Shown here piece after piece: positions 24,319 through 31,699 of a stretch of 64,000 bases of DNA. A program made the position numbers and the translations under genes. The DNA lies in assembly GCF_017876155.1 (NCBI RefSeq), contig NZ_JAGINP010000028.1, forward strand, positions 39,888 through 103,887. Direction: 5' to 3'. The stretch comes from Azospirillum rugosum. Its GTDB lineage: Bacteria > Pseudomonadota > Alphaproteobacteria > Azospirillales > Azospirillaceae. Each line of letters opens with the position of its first letter. Position 1 is the stretch's first letter. The notes beneath the pieces were generated by a model. That model saw only the letters and a program-made list of their open reading frames with translations, was not told the DNA's origin and searched no databases.

Positions 24319-25041
24319 TCACCCGATCCCGAGCCGCTCCTTCAGCGGGCCGAGGAAGCGGCGGCTGACCGGGATTGCCTGCCCGCCGTGCGTCAGGATT
24401 TCGGCCAACCCGTTGTCGATCAGGCGGATTTCCTGGATGCGGTCGGGATTGACCAGATACTGCCGGTGGCAGCGGACCAGCGGCGTCTTCTCCTGCACCG
24501 TGTTCAGGGTCAGCTCGGTGAAGCGCTCCGCCCCGTCGGCGGCGACCACGAAGACGCCGGTCGCCTTGGACACCACGCACTCCACCTCCTCCAGCTTCAG
24601 CAGCAGGATGCGGTTGTGGCCGGAGCAGGGGATCTGCCGCAGCGGCTCGGCGGCCGGCTTCAGCACGCCGACATCCTGCGGCGCGCGGTCCCGGCGCAGG
24701 CGGGCCAGCGTCTTGTCGAGCCGCGCCGGGTCGGCGGGCTTCAGCAGATAATCGAAGGCGTGCTCCTCGAAGGCCTGGACCGCGTATTCGTCATGGGCGG
24801 TCAGGAAGACGATGCGCGGCATGCGTTCCGGGTCGAGCATGGCCAGCATCTCCAGCCCGCTGACCCGCGGCATCTGGATGTCCAGGAACACCACCTGCGG
24901 CGCGCAGCGGTTGATGGCGCCGATCGCCTCGATGGCGTTGGCGCACTCCCCGACCACCTCCACGTCCGGCGCGCCGTCCAGCAGGCGGCGCAGCTCCTCG
25001 CGGGCCAGCGGCTCGTCGTCCACGATCAGGACCGTCATCAT
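24319..25041 (-). CDS. LytTR-family response regulator (BtsR/YehT-like)
   Basis: 240 aa. Receiver domain about 3-120 with phospho-acceptor D54 (VFLDIQMP) and K102 in YLLKPAD; LytTR DNA-binding domain about 135-238 (VECVVSKATGVFVVA, LVRCHRQYLVNPDRI). The start overlaps the kinase stop by one base (TGATG), so the pair is co-translated. BtsR-type regulators in enterobacteria respond to pyruvate and control a transporter; no such transporter gene is adjacent here. A second ATG three bases downstream is equally possible as start. Confidence 0.9.
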   Translation of the reverse strand: MMTVLIVDDEPLAREELRRLLDGAPDVEVVGECANAIEAIGAINRCAPQVVFLDIQMPRVSGLEMLAMLDPERMPRIVFLTAHDEYAVQAFEEHAFDYLLKPADPARLDKTLARLRRDRAPQDVGVLKPAAEPLRQIPCSGHNRILLLKLEEVECVVSKATGVFVVAADGAERFTELTLNTVQEKTPLVRCHRQYLVNPDRIQEIRLIDNGLAEILTHGGQAIPVSRRFLGPLKERLGIG

Positions 25042-26747
25042 CAGGCGATCTCCGCCGCAACGGGAATTTCAAGGGGCAGGCGCAGCGTGATGCGGGTGAA
25101 GACGTCCGCCTCGCAGGCCACGGTCACGCCGTAGGCCTCGCCGTGGCGGTTGCGGACCCGGCGGTCCACGATGGTCATGCCCAACCCGTCACCGCCCGGC
25201 TTCGCCTCGTAGAGGCCGGCGTTGTCCTCCACCGACAGCAGCAGGTCCGCCCCGTCCCGCCAAGCCGCGATCCGCACATGCCCGCCGCCGAGAAGCTGGG
25301 AGGTGCCGTGCTTGATGGCGTTCTCCACCAGCGGCTGGAGCGAGAAGGCCGGCAGGCGCGCGCGGCGCAGATCCTCCGGCACGTCGATGTCCACCGACAG
25401 GCTGTCGCTGAAGCGCGCCAGCTCGATCTGGAGGTAGGCGTTCACGTGCTCGATCTCGTCGTTCAGCGACGCCTCCTGGCTGGGGCGCTTCAGGTTCTTG
25501 CGGAAGAAGACCGACAGGCTCTGCACCAGCTGGCGCGCCCGCTCCGGGTCGTTGCGGATGACGGCGGAGATGGTGTTCAGCGCGTTGAACAGGAAATGCG
25601 GATTGACCTGGGCGTGCAGCAGCTTGATCTCCGACTGGGCGAGCAGGGCCTTCTGCTGCTCGTAGCGGCCGGCCAGGATCTGGCTGGACAGCAGGCGGGC
25701 GATGCCCTCCCCCAGCGTGCGGTTGATGGTAGAGAACAGCCTGGTCTTGGGCTCGTAGAGCTTGATGGTCCCGATCACCCGCTCGTCCTCCCCCACCAGC
25801 GGGATGACCAGCGAGGCGTTCAGCCGGCACTGCGGGTGGATGGAGCACTGGTAGACCACCTCGTTGCCATCCGCATAGAGCACCTGGTTGCTGGCGATGG
25901 CCTGCCGGGTCATGGGGGAGGTGATGGGCGTGCCGGGCAGATGGTGGTCGTCCCCCACCCCGATGAAGGCCAGCAGCTTCTCCCGGTCGGTGATGGCGAC
26001 CGCGCCGACGCCCGTCTCCTCATAGATGATGCGGGCGACGCGGGTGCTGTTCTCCTGGTTGAAGCCCTGGCGCAGCACGCCGTCGGCGCGCGCGGCGATC
26101 TTCAGCGCCTTGGCGGAGAAGGCGCTGGACTGCTTGTCGATCAGGGCGCGTCGGTCCATCAGGATGCGCATGAACAGACCCGCCCCCAGCGTGTTGGCGA
26201 CGATCATCGGCAGGGCCACGATCTCCACCAGATGCACCGCCGCGCTGAAGGGCTTGGCGACCAGCAGGATGATCAGCATCTGGACGATCTCGGCGAACAG
26301 GGTCACGCCCCCCACCCGCAGCGGGTCGAACAGCTGGTCGATGCGGCCGCGCCGGACCATGTGGCGGTGCACGAGGCCGCCGATCAACCCTTCCGCCACC
26401 GTGGAGATGGCGCAGGCCACGGCCGACATGCCGCCCAGCGAGTAGCGGTGCAGCCCGCCGGTGAAGCCAACCGCCAGCCCGACCGACGGCCCGCCCAGGA
26501 TTCCCCCCAGCACCGCGCCGATGGCGCGCGTGTTGGCGATTGAATCGTCGATCTGCAACCCAAAATAAGTTCCCATGATGCAGAACATCGAGAAGACCAG
26601 GGCGCAGGCGAGCTTGTGCGGCCACCGCACGGTGACGTGCATGACGGGCAGGAACAGCGGCGTCCGGCTGAGCAGATAGGCGATCAGCAGGTAGACGCTC
26701 ATCTGCTGGAGCAGCAGGAAGACGAGGTTGAGCGGGTCGACGGTCAT
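25041..26747 (-). CDS. LytS-family sensor histidine kinase (BtsS/YehU-like)
   Basis: 568 aa. N-terminal 5TM-5TMR LYT sensor domain with about six helices (10-200), a GAF-like domain (about 215-345) and a His_kinase plus ATPase part. Phospho-acceptor H384 lies in VNPHFLFNALNTISAV. N-box region FSLQPLVENAIKHG and the GDGLGMTIVDRRV glycine loop are intact. The ATG at 26747 starts the first helix (MTVDPLNLVFLLLQQM); the upstream in-frame extension lacks membrane character. The gene is divergent from fixL, with an FNR/FixK-type box in the shared promoter region, which hints at oxygen control of this system. Confidence 0.9.
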   Translation of the reverse strand: MTVDPLNLVFLLLQQMSVYLLIAYLLSRTPLFLPVMHVTVRWPHKLACALVFSMFCIMGTYFGLQIDDSIANTRAIGAVLGGILGGPSVGLAVGFTGGLHRYSLGGMSAVACAISTVAEGLIGGLVHRHMVRRGRIDQLFDPLRVGGVTLFAEIVQMLIILLVAKPFSAAVHLVEIVALPMIVANTLGAGLFMRILMDRRALIDKQSSAFSAKALKIAARADGVLRQGFNQENSTRVARIIYEETGVGAVAITDREKLLAFIGVGDDHHLPGTPITSPMTRQAIASNQVLYADGNEVVYQCSIHPQCRLNASLVIPLVGEDERVIGTIKLYEPKTRLFSTINRTLGEGIARLLSSQILAGRYEQQKALLAQSEIKLLHAQVNPHFLFNALNTISAVIRNDPERARQLVQSLSVFFRKNLKRPSQEASLNDEIEHVNAYLQIELARFSDSLSVDIDVPEDLRRARLPAFSLQPLVENAIKHGTSQLLGGGHVRIAAWRDGADLLLSVEDNAGLYEAKPGGDGLGMTIVDRRVRNRHGEAYGVTVACEADVFTRITLRLPLEIPVAAEIA

Positions 26748-26814
26748 GGGGAGGTGGTGCGGTCGCGGGGGTGCTGAACGGGTGCGAGGATAGGCCCGCC
26801 CGCATGCTCGGGGA

Positions 26815-26828
26815 ATGATGGGGATCAA
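26815..26828. promoter_or_regulatory. FNR/FixK-type binding site
   Basis: The sequence ATGAT-GGGG-ATCAA matches the FNR/FixK consensus TTGAT-N4-ATCAA with one mismatch. It lies in the 254-base gap between the LytS-type kinase (minus) and fixL (plus). A start point 41.5 bases to the right would fall near 26863, upstream of fixL. FixK is encoded about 3 kb downstream. Confidence 0.6.
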
Positions 26829-27001
26829 TTGGTGTAGAAACGGAATAGCCCTAAGAAAAAAGAGGAAATACCGCTTGAGACCATCGTCCAATCCGGCCCG
26901 TCACGAACACCATTGACCGAGATTCCGGGTCAACTACTCTAGGACAAAAGAGCGAAAGCGTGTGGGGACGGGACTTGGCAGACGATATCGGGAGCGGGGG
27001 C

Positions 27002-28504
27002 ATGGATCTGTCGGCGCGCTTCCAGGCCATGCTGGACACGGTGCCGGACGGCGTCGTCATCATCGACGGGCGGGGGCGCATCCAGACCTTCAACCCGGCC
27101 TGCGAGCGGCTGTTCGGCTGGACCGCGGCGGAGGTGATCGGCCGCAACGTGAAGATGCTGATGCCCTCTCCCTACCAGGAGGAGCATGACGGCTACCTGG
27201 AGCGCTACCAGCGCACGGGGGAGCGCCGCATCATCGGCATCGGGCGGGAGGTGACCGGCGCCCGCAAGGACGGCACCACCTTCCCCATGGAACTGTCGGT
27301 CGGCGAGGCGAGCCCCGGCACCAACGGCGACGCCGTCTACATCGGCATCATCCGCGACATCACCGAGCGCAAGCAGGCCGACACGGCGCTGCGCGAGCGG
27401 GAGGCGCGGCTGACCTCCATCCTCCAGACCGTGCCGGAGGCGATCATCGTGATCGACGAGCGCGGGCTGATCGAATCCTTCAGCCCGGCGGCGGAGCGCC
27501 TGTTCGGCTACGCCGCCGACGAGGTGCGGGGGCGCAACGTCAACATGCTGATGCCGCCGCCCTACCGGGAGCAGCACGACGGCTACATGGAGCGCTATCA
27601 GCGCACGGGGGAGCGGCGCATCATCGGCATCGGCCGCGTGGTGTCGGGCCAGCGCCGCGACGGCTCCGTCTTCCCGATGGAGCTGGCGGTGGGCGAGGTC
27701 CTTCTGGCCGGCCGGCGCTGCTTCACCGGCTTCGTCCGCGACCTGACGGAGCGGCAGGCGACCGAGAAGCGCCTGCAGGAGCTTCAGGCGGAGCTGCTGC
27801 ACGTCAGCCGGGTCAGCGCCATGGGCCAGATGGCCTCCACCCTCGCGCACGAGCTGAACCAGCCGCTGACCGCGGTCATCAACTACGCCAAGGCGGTGAA
27901 GCGCCTGCTCGACCGGCCGGAAGGGGCCGAGAAGGCCAAGGAGACCATGGACAAGGCGGTCGCCCAGGCGGCGCGCGCCGGCCAGATCATCCGCCGCCTG
28001 CGCAACTTCATCGAGAAGGGCCACACCGAGCGGTCGGCCGAGAGCATCAACAAGGTGGTCGAGGAGGCGAGCGCGCTGGCCCTGGTCGGCGCCAAGGAGA
28101 GCGGCGTGCGCGTCCGTCTCGACCTCTACAATGACGACGGGCTGGTGCTGATCGACAAAATCCAGATCCAGCAGGTCATCCTGAACCTCGTCCGCAACGC
28201 GATCGAGGCCATGGCCGGCCGCGAACGGCGGGACCTGACCGTCACCACGCAGCCCGACCCGGAGGCGCCCGGCCTGATGCGCGTCAGCGTCGCCGACACC
28301 GGCCCCGGCCTGGACGAGACCGTCATGGCCCAGCTGTTCCAGCCCTTCGTCACCACCAAGGCCAAGGGCATGGGCCTGGGCCTGTCGATCTGCCGCTCCA
28401 TCATCGAGGCGCACGGCGGGCGCCTGTGGCTGGAACATTCGCAGGAGGGCGCCGTCTTCTCCTTCACCGTGCCGGTTGCCGGAGACGAGCATGAGCAGCC
28501 CTGA
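27002..28504 (+). CDS. fixL: Oxygen sensor histidine kinase FixL with two heme-type PAS domains
   Basis: About 500 aa from the ATG at 27002 (GGGAG upstream); a GTG at 26960 adds 14 residues and the numbering here counts from it. Two PAS domains (about 18-140 and 148-268) are followed by a kinase (H297 in LAHELNQPL; ATPase about 375-510). Known FixL binds heme through a His in the sequence HDxY with an Arg 20 residues later. Both PAS domains here have it: H76 with R96 and H206 with R226, and both carry RYQRTGERRIIGIGR. Rhizobial FixL has one heme domain. No transmembrane segment, so it is soluble. It overlaps fixJ by 14 bases. Confidence 0.93.
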   Translation: MDLSARFQAMLDTVPDGVVIIDGRGRIQTFNPACERLFGWTAAEVIGRNVKMLMPSPYQEEHDGYLERYQRTGERRIIGIGREVTGARKDGTTFPMELSVGEASPGTNGDAVYIGIIRDITERKQADTALREREARLTSILQTVPEAIIVIDERGLIESFSPAAERLFGYAADEVRGRNVNMLMPPPYREQHDGYMERYQRTGERRIIGIGRVVSGQRRDGSVFPMELAVGEVLLAGRRCFTGFVRDLTERQATEKRLQELQAELLHVSRVSAMGQMASTLAHELNQPLTAVINYAKAVKRLLDRPEGAEKAKETMDKAVAQAARAGQIIRRLRNFIEKGHTERSAESINKVVEEASALALVGAKESGVRVRLDLYNDDGLVLIDKIQIQQVILNLVRNAIEAMAGRERRDLTVTTQPDPEAPGLMRVSVADTGPGLDETVMAQLFQPFVTTKAKGMGLGLSICRSIIEAHGGRLWLEHSQEGAVFSFTVPVAGDEHEQP

Positions 28505-29162
28505 TCCGACCGTCTTCATCGTCGACGACGACGAGGCCGTCCGGGACTCCGTGGCCATCCTGCTGGAATGCGCGGGCTTCCGGGTGGAAAGCTACGACTC
28601 CCCCCTGGCCTTCCTCCAGTCGGACGCGCCGTCGCGGCGCGGCTGCCTGCTGGTCGACGTGCGCATGCCGCAGATGAGCGGGCTCGACCTCCAGGAGCGG
28701 CTGGTCCAGGAGGGGCGCGCCCTGCCGGTCATCGTCATGACCGGCCACGCCGACGTGCCGCTGGCCGTGCGCGCCATGAAGGCCGGCGCCATCGACTTCG
28801 TGGAGAAGCCCTTCGAGGAGCAGGCGCTGGTCGACAGCGTCCGCTCCGCCCTGGCCCGCGCCGGCAACGGCGCTGCGGACCCTCCCGCCGCGCCGGCCGC
28901 GACCACGCCGCCGCCGCCCGAGCCGGCCGTTTCGCCCGAAATCCAGGCCCGGCTGGACAGCCTGACCCCGCGGGAGCGCGATGTCCTGCAATGGCTGGTC
29001 GAGGGCAAGTCCAACAAGGTCATCGCCTTCGAGCTGTCCATCAGCCCCCGCACGGTGGAAATCCACCGCGCCCGGGTGATGGAGAAGATGCGGGCCGACA
29101 GCCTGCCGTCGCTGGTCCGCATGGCCCTGTCCGCCGGCGTGGGGCCCCGGTCCGCCGAATAG
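28491..29162 (+). CDS. fixJ: Response regulator FixJ
   Basis: 223 aa. Receiver domain about 6-120 with phospho-acceptor D56 (LLVDVRMP) and the KPF loop (EKPFEEQAL); a Pro/Ala-rich linker; and a LuxR/NarL-type helix-turn-helix about 160-215 (LTPRERDVLQWLVEGKSNK). Start ATG 28491 has GGAGAC upstream and overlaps fixL, so the kinase and regulator are made together. Phospho-FixJ activates fixK under low oxygen in related bacteria. The linker is longer than in rhizobial FixJ. Confidence 0.93.
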   Translation: MSSPDPTVFIVDDDEAVRDSVAILLECAGFRVESYDSPLAFLQSDAPSRRGCLLVDVRMPQMSGLDLQERLVQEGRALPVIVMTGHADVPLAVRAMKAGAIDFVEKPFEEQALVDSVRSALARAGNGAADPPAAPAATTPPPPEPAVSPEIQARLDSLTPRERDVLQWLVEGKSNKVIAFELSISPRTVEIHRARVMEKMRADSLPSLVRMALSAGVGPRSAE

Positions 29163-29190
29163 CGGCTTCGTCTCCATGGCCGGGGCGCGG

Positions 29191-29204
29191 ATGATGTGGA
29201 TCAA
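29191..29204. promoter_or_regulatory. FNR/FixK-type binding site
   Basis: ATGAT-GTGG-ATCAA, one mismatch from TTGAT-N4-ATCAA, located between fixJ and the receiver-only gene. A site at -41.5 would put the start point near 29239, which fits transcription of the receiver gene under FixK control, that is, a feedback loop. Confidence 0.6.
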
Positions 29205-29215
29205 AACCGCGCCCG

Positions 29216-29233
29216 ATAAGGGGAACTCCTTAT
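29216..29233. promoter_or_regulatory. Palindrome resembling the fixK-promoter motif
   Basis: ATAAGG (29216-29221), spacer GGAACT, CCTTAT (29228-29233): a perfect 6-base inverted repeat. Its core AGGGGAACTCC is nearly the same as AGGGGAACCCC in front of fixK (29735-29745). It sits 24 bases from the FNR/FixK-type box. A site for FixJ is the simplest reading. Confidence 0.45.
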
Positions 29234-29317
29234 TCCGGCCCGGCATTGGGGCTTCTATCTTCCCAACAGCGCCGTCCCTTGGCGCTTTTGTGCGTGGATA
29301 GTCACCTGGAGGCAGCC

Positions 29318-29698
29318 TTGGCCGAAGCGAGCGATGGGATCGTCTACATCGTCGATGACGATGAGCCGGTCCGTGACTCGATGAAGGCGCTGCTGGAAGC
29401 CTGCGCCTTCGAGGTGCGGGATTACGAGTCCTGTCAGAGCTTCATCGACCATTTCGACGAAAGATCAGGCGGTTGCCTGGTCCTGGACCTACATCTGCCG
29501 GTCATGAGCGGCCTTGAGTTCATCGAGCGCTTCGGGCCGCGCCTGCACGGCATGCCGGTCATCATGGTGTCCGGCCGCGGCGATCCCGCGACCTTCGCCC
29601 GCGCCCGCGAGGCCGGGGTGACCGCTTTCCTCGAAAAGCCCTTCGAGGAGGACCAGCTGCTCGACGCGGTGCAGAAGCTGCTGCCGTCGCACGCCTGA
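29318..29698 (+). CDS. Receiver-only response regulator between fixJ and fixK
   Basis: 126 aa single receiver domain, no output domain. The TTG at 29318 is chosen because GGAGG (29308-29312) is 5 bases upstream; other in-frame starts lack such a site. Acidic pocket VDDDEP, phospho-acceptor D57 (CLVLDLHLP) and Lys in LEKPFEEDQL are intact. The sequence is closest in style to FixJ receivers. It could compete with FixJ for phosphate from FixL, acting as a phosphate sink, or connect to another output. Its own promoter region carries an FNR/FixK-type box and a FixJ-like palindrome. Confidence 0.85.
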   Translation: MAEASDGIVYIVDDDEPVRDSMKALLEACAFEVRDYESCQSFIDHFDERSGGCLVLDLHLPVMSGLEFIERFGPRLHGMPVIMVSGRGDPATFARAREAGVTAFLEKPFEEDQLLDAVQKLLPSHA

Positions 29699-29725
29699 TC
29701 CCGTACGGGGTTCCGCGTATAGGTA

Positions 29726-29755
29726 GTCTTACGTAGGGGAACCCCCTTAGGTATA
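29726..29755 (+). promoter_or_regulatory. Candidate FixJ site and promoter of fixK
   Basis: The gap 29699-29856 contains CTTACGTAGGGGAACCCCCT followed by TAGGTATAAG. The segment has the ACGTA plus GGGAAC/GTTCCC character of FixJ sites in fixK promoters of related bacteria, and its core recurs at 29216-29233. It lies about 100 bases upstream of the fixK start, leaving room for a leader. Confidence 0.55.
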
Positions 29756-29856
29756 AGACCGAACTGCACAGCCCGGCACGCGGCGGATAAGTTTCGGCTC
29801 ATCAAGCGGTTGGCACGGACCGGACCGGCCGCTTCCGCCAAACAGCCGAGGTCGTC

Positions 29857-30570
29857 ATGTCCGCTCTCACCGCCGCCGCCCAGCCGAACCGCTTCGTTCC
29901 GGGTTACCTGGCCGCCTCGCTGCCGTCTTCGATCGGTGGAATGGCCAAGGTCCAGCGCAGCGCCGACCCGCTGGCCGCCATCGCCCAGGTGAAGGTGTAC
30001 GACCGCGAGCACGCCATCTTCGCGGAAGGCGAAGCGGCCGACGCCATCTTCCGCGTGGTCGACGGGGTGATCCGGCTCTACAAGCTGCTGCCCGACGGCC
30101 GCCGCCAGATCATCGGCTTCCTGCAGGCCGGCGACATGATGGGGCTGGCCTTCGCCGAGCGCTACCTCTACTCGGCCGAGGCGGTCACGGCGACCACGGT
30201 GCAGCGCATCTCCCGCGCCCAGCTCGACGACCTGCTCGACGCCCAGCCCTCCCTGGCCCGCAAGCTGCTGTCGGTGACCACGTCGGAGCTGGTGGCGGCC
30301 CAGGACCAGATGCTGCTGCTCGGCCGCAAGACCGCGCTGGAGAAGCTGGCCTCCTTCCTGCTGGCGCTGAGCCGCCGCACCGACGGCAACCGCGCCATCG
30401 CCCTGCCGATGAGCCGCAGCGACATCGCCGACTATCTGGGCCTGACCACTGAGACCGTGTCGCGTGGCTTCACCAAGCTGAAGACCAATCGCCTGATCCG
30501 CATCCTCGACGGCGGCAAGGTCGAGCTGCTGGACCGCGAGGCCCTGGCCGAACTGGCCGAGTGCGCCTGA
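29857..30570 (+). CDS. fixK: Crp/Fnr-family regulator FixK
   Basis: 237 aa. Cyclic-nucleotide-binding-type beta roll about 45-140 (IFAEGEAADAIFRVVDGVI, DMMGLAF) and a Crp-type winged helix about 165-235 (LPMSRSDIADYLGLTTETVSRGF). The N-terminus has no FNR-type cysteine cluster, so it does not sense oxygen through an iron-sulfur cluster; this is the FixK condition. The recognition helix ETVSR predicts TTGAT-N4-ATCAA sites, two of which are nearby (26815 and 29191). It is activated by FixJ in the usual circuit and controls microaerobic respiration genes. Confidence 0.92.
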   Translation: MSALTAAAQPNRFVPGYLAASLPSSIGGMAKVQRSADPLAAIAQVKVYDREHAIFAEGEAADAIFRVVDGVIRLYKLLPDGRRQIIGFLQAGDMMGLAFAERYLYSAEAVTATTVQRISRAQLDDLLDAQPSLARKLLSVTTSELVAAQDQMLLLGRKTALEKLASFLLALSRRTDGNRAIALPMSRSDIADYLGLTTETVSRGFTKLKTNRLIRILDGGKVELLDREALAELAECA

Positions 30571-30627
30571 CCCGTTCCTAAACACCGGCCCATTGCCGAA
30601 GCGTCGGCTTGGGCCAGATTTGGGGGC

Positions 30628-31170
30628 ATGCGTGATGCACCCCTGATCCTGACGCTGATGATGGACGAGGCGTCCTTCCGCCGGCTGGACGACCTGCGCC
30701 GGGCCCACTTTCCGCCGGCCCGCAACCTCATTCCCGCCCACCTGACGCTGTTCCACCACCTGCCCGGCGATGCGCTGGACTCCGTGGCCGCCACGCTGGC
30801 CGGAACCACGGCCCGGCAACCCGCCTTTTCCCTGCGCGCGACCGGCCCCCGCTTCCTCGGCCGCGGCGTCGCCATCGCCTTCGAAGCCCCCGACCTGGCC
30901 GACCTGCGCAAGCGGCTGGCCGCCGGCTGGTCCGCCTGGCTGACCCCGCAGGACCGCCAGGGCTTCCGCCCCCACGTCACCATCCAGAACAAGGTTCCAT
31001 CGGACGAGGCCCGCGCTCTGCACGAGCGCCTGGGCGCCGGGTTCCAGCCCTTCGACGTGCGGGCCGAGGGCCTGCTGCTCTGGCGCTATCTCGGCGGCCC
31101 GTGGGAAGCGGTCGGGGAGTTCCCGTTCCGCGGGGCCGTTCCGTGCAACGCGTTTGGCGGCGCGTCATGA
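30628..31170 (+). CDS. 2H phosphoesterase / 2'-5' RNA ligase family protein
   Basis: 180 aa with two HxT motifs: H38-L-T40 (IPAHLTLFHHL) and H116-V-T118 (FRPHVTIQNK), the paired active-site histidines of the 2H fold. The length is standard for the family. Members hydrolyse 2',3'-cyclic phosphates on RNA or ligate tRNA halves; the exact substrate is not deducible. It follows fixK after 57 bases on the same strand, but there is no sign of a functional link. Confidence 0.85.
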   Translation: MRDAPLILTLMMDEASFRRLDDLRRAHFPPARNLIPAHLTLFHHLPGDALDSVAATLAGTTARQPAFSLRATGPRFLGRGVAIAFEAPDLADLRKRLAAGWSAWLTPQDRQGFRPHVTIQNKVPSDEARALHERLGAGFQPFDVRAEGLLLWRYLGGPWEAVGEFPFRGAVPCNAFGGAS

Positions 31171-31476
31171 AACGGAATGAAACGCTATGAAACACGAAAC
31201 GCGGTGATGTCGCACGGGCGGATCTCTCCCGTTTGTGATTCTTATCCTACAGAATGTGGGGTCGGGGCGCAACGGCAACGGCGGGAACCGCAGGGGCGCA
31301 AAGGCACGCCCTGCGGAGTCCTGGAGCCCCGCCTTCGCGCGGATGATGATCGTCAGCCGGGCCTCTGCGCTGACCCGACAGGCGGACTTTCAGTCCGTCG
31401 AAAGCGGGGAGAGGGTCGGGGTGAGGGGGTTGAGGGGGGACCGGACAGCCCTGCATCCGCCGGAGCCCCCTCACCC

Positions 31477-31591
31477 TAAAGCGAATTTTCATTCGCTTTA
31501 GATTCACATGGCCTCATTCGCCGGCCGGGCTTCGGCCGCACATGCGGCCGGGACCGCGGTCGCGGTCCAAAGCGGATTGCAATCCGCTTTA
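31477..31591. repeat. 115-nt structured repeat, copy 1
   Basis: A hairpin-rich unit: AAAGCGAAT...ATTCGCTTT at the left, a single-stranded core GATTCACATGGCCTCATT, then GGCCG hairpins, GGACCGCG...CGCGGTCC and AAAGCGGATT...AATCCGCTTT at the right. The same 115 bases recur at 62707-62821 with about nine differences, four of which form two compensating pairs in stems. The 529-base gap 31171-31699 holds this unit and otherwise GC-rich sequence without a convincing gene. Confidence 0.85.
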
Positions 31592-31699
31592 ACCCGGGCG
31601 CTCGCAAGTCTCGCGCCCTCGCTCCGCCTCTGGTCGCCTCCGGCGCCCAGCCGGCCTGCGGCCGTCGGCTCCGCGCCCCAGAGGGGAGAGGGGATTAAG

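Noticed and set aside
27002..27790. DNA-level repeat inside fixL considered as a duplication artefact
   Set aside because: The two PAS-coding segments differ by many codons and silent changes, so this is an old domain duplication and not an assembly error.
31171..31476. Short open frames after the 2H phosphoesterase gene
   Set aside because: They overlap repeat-like sequence, have no ribosome site and read as low-complexity text.
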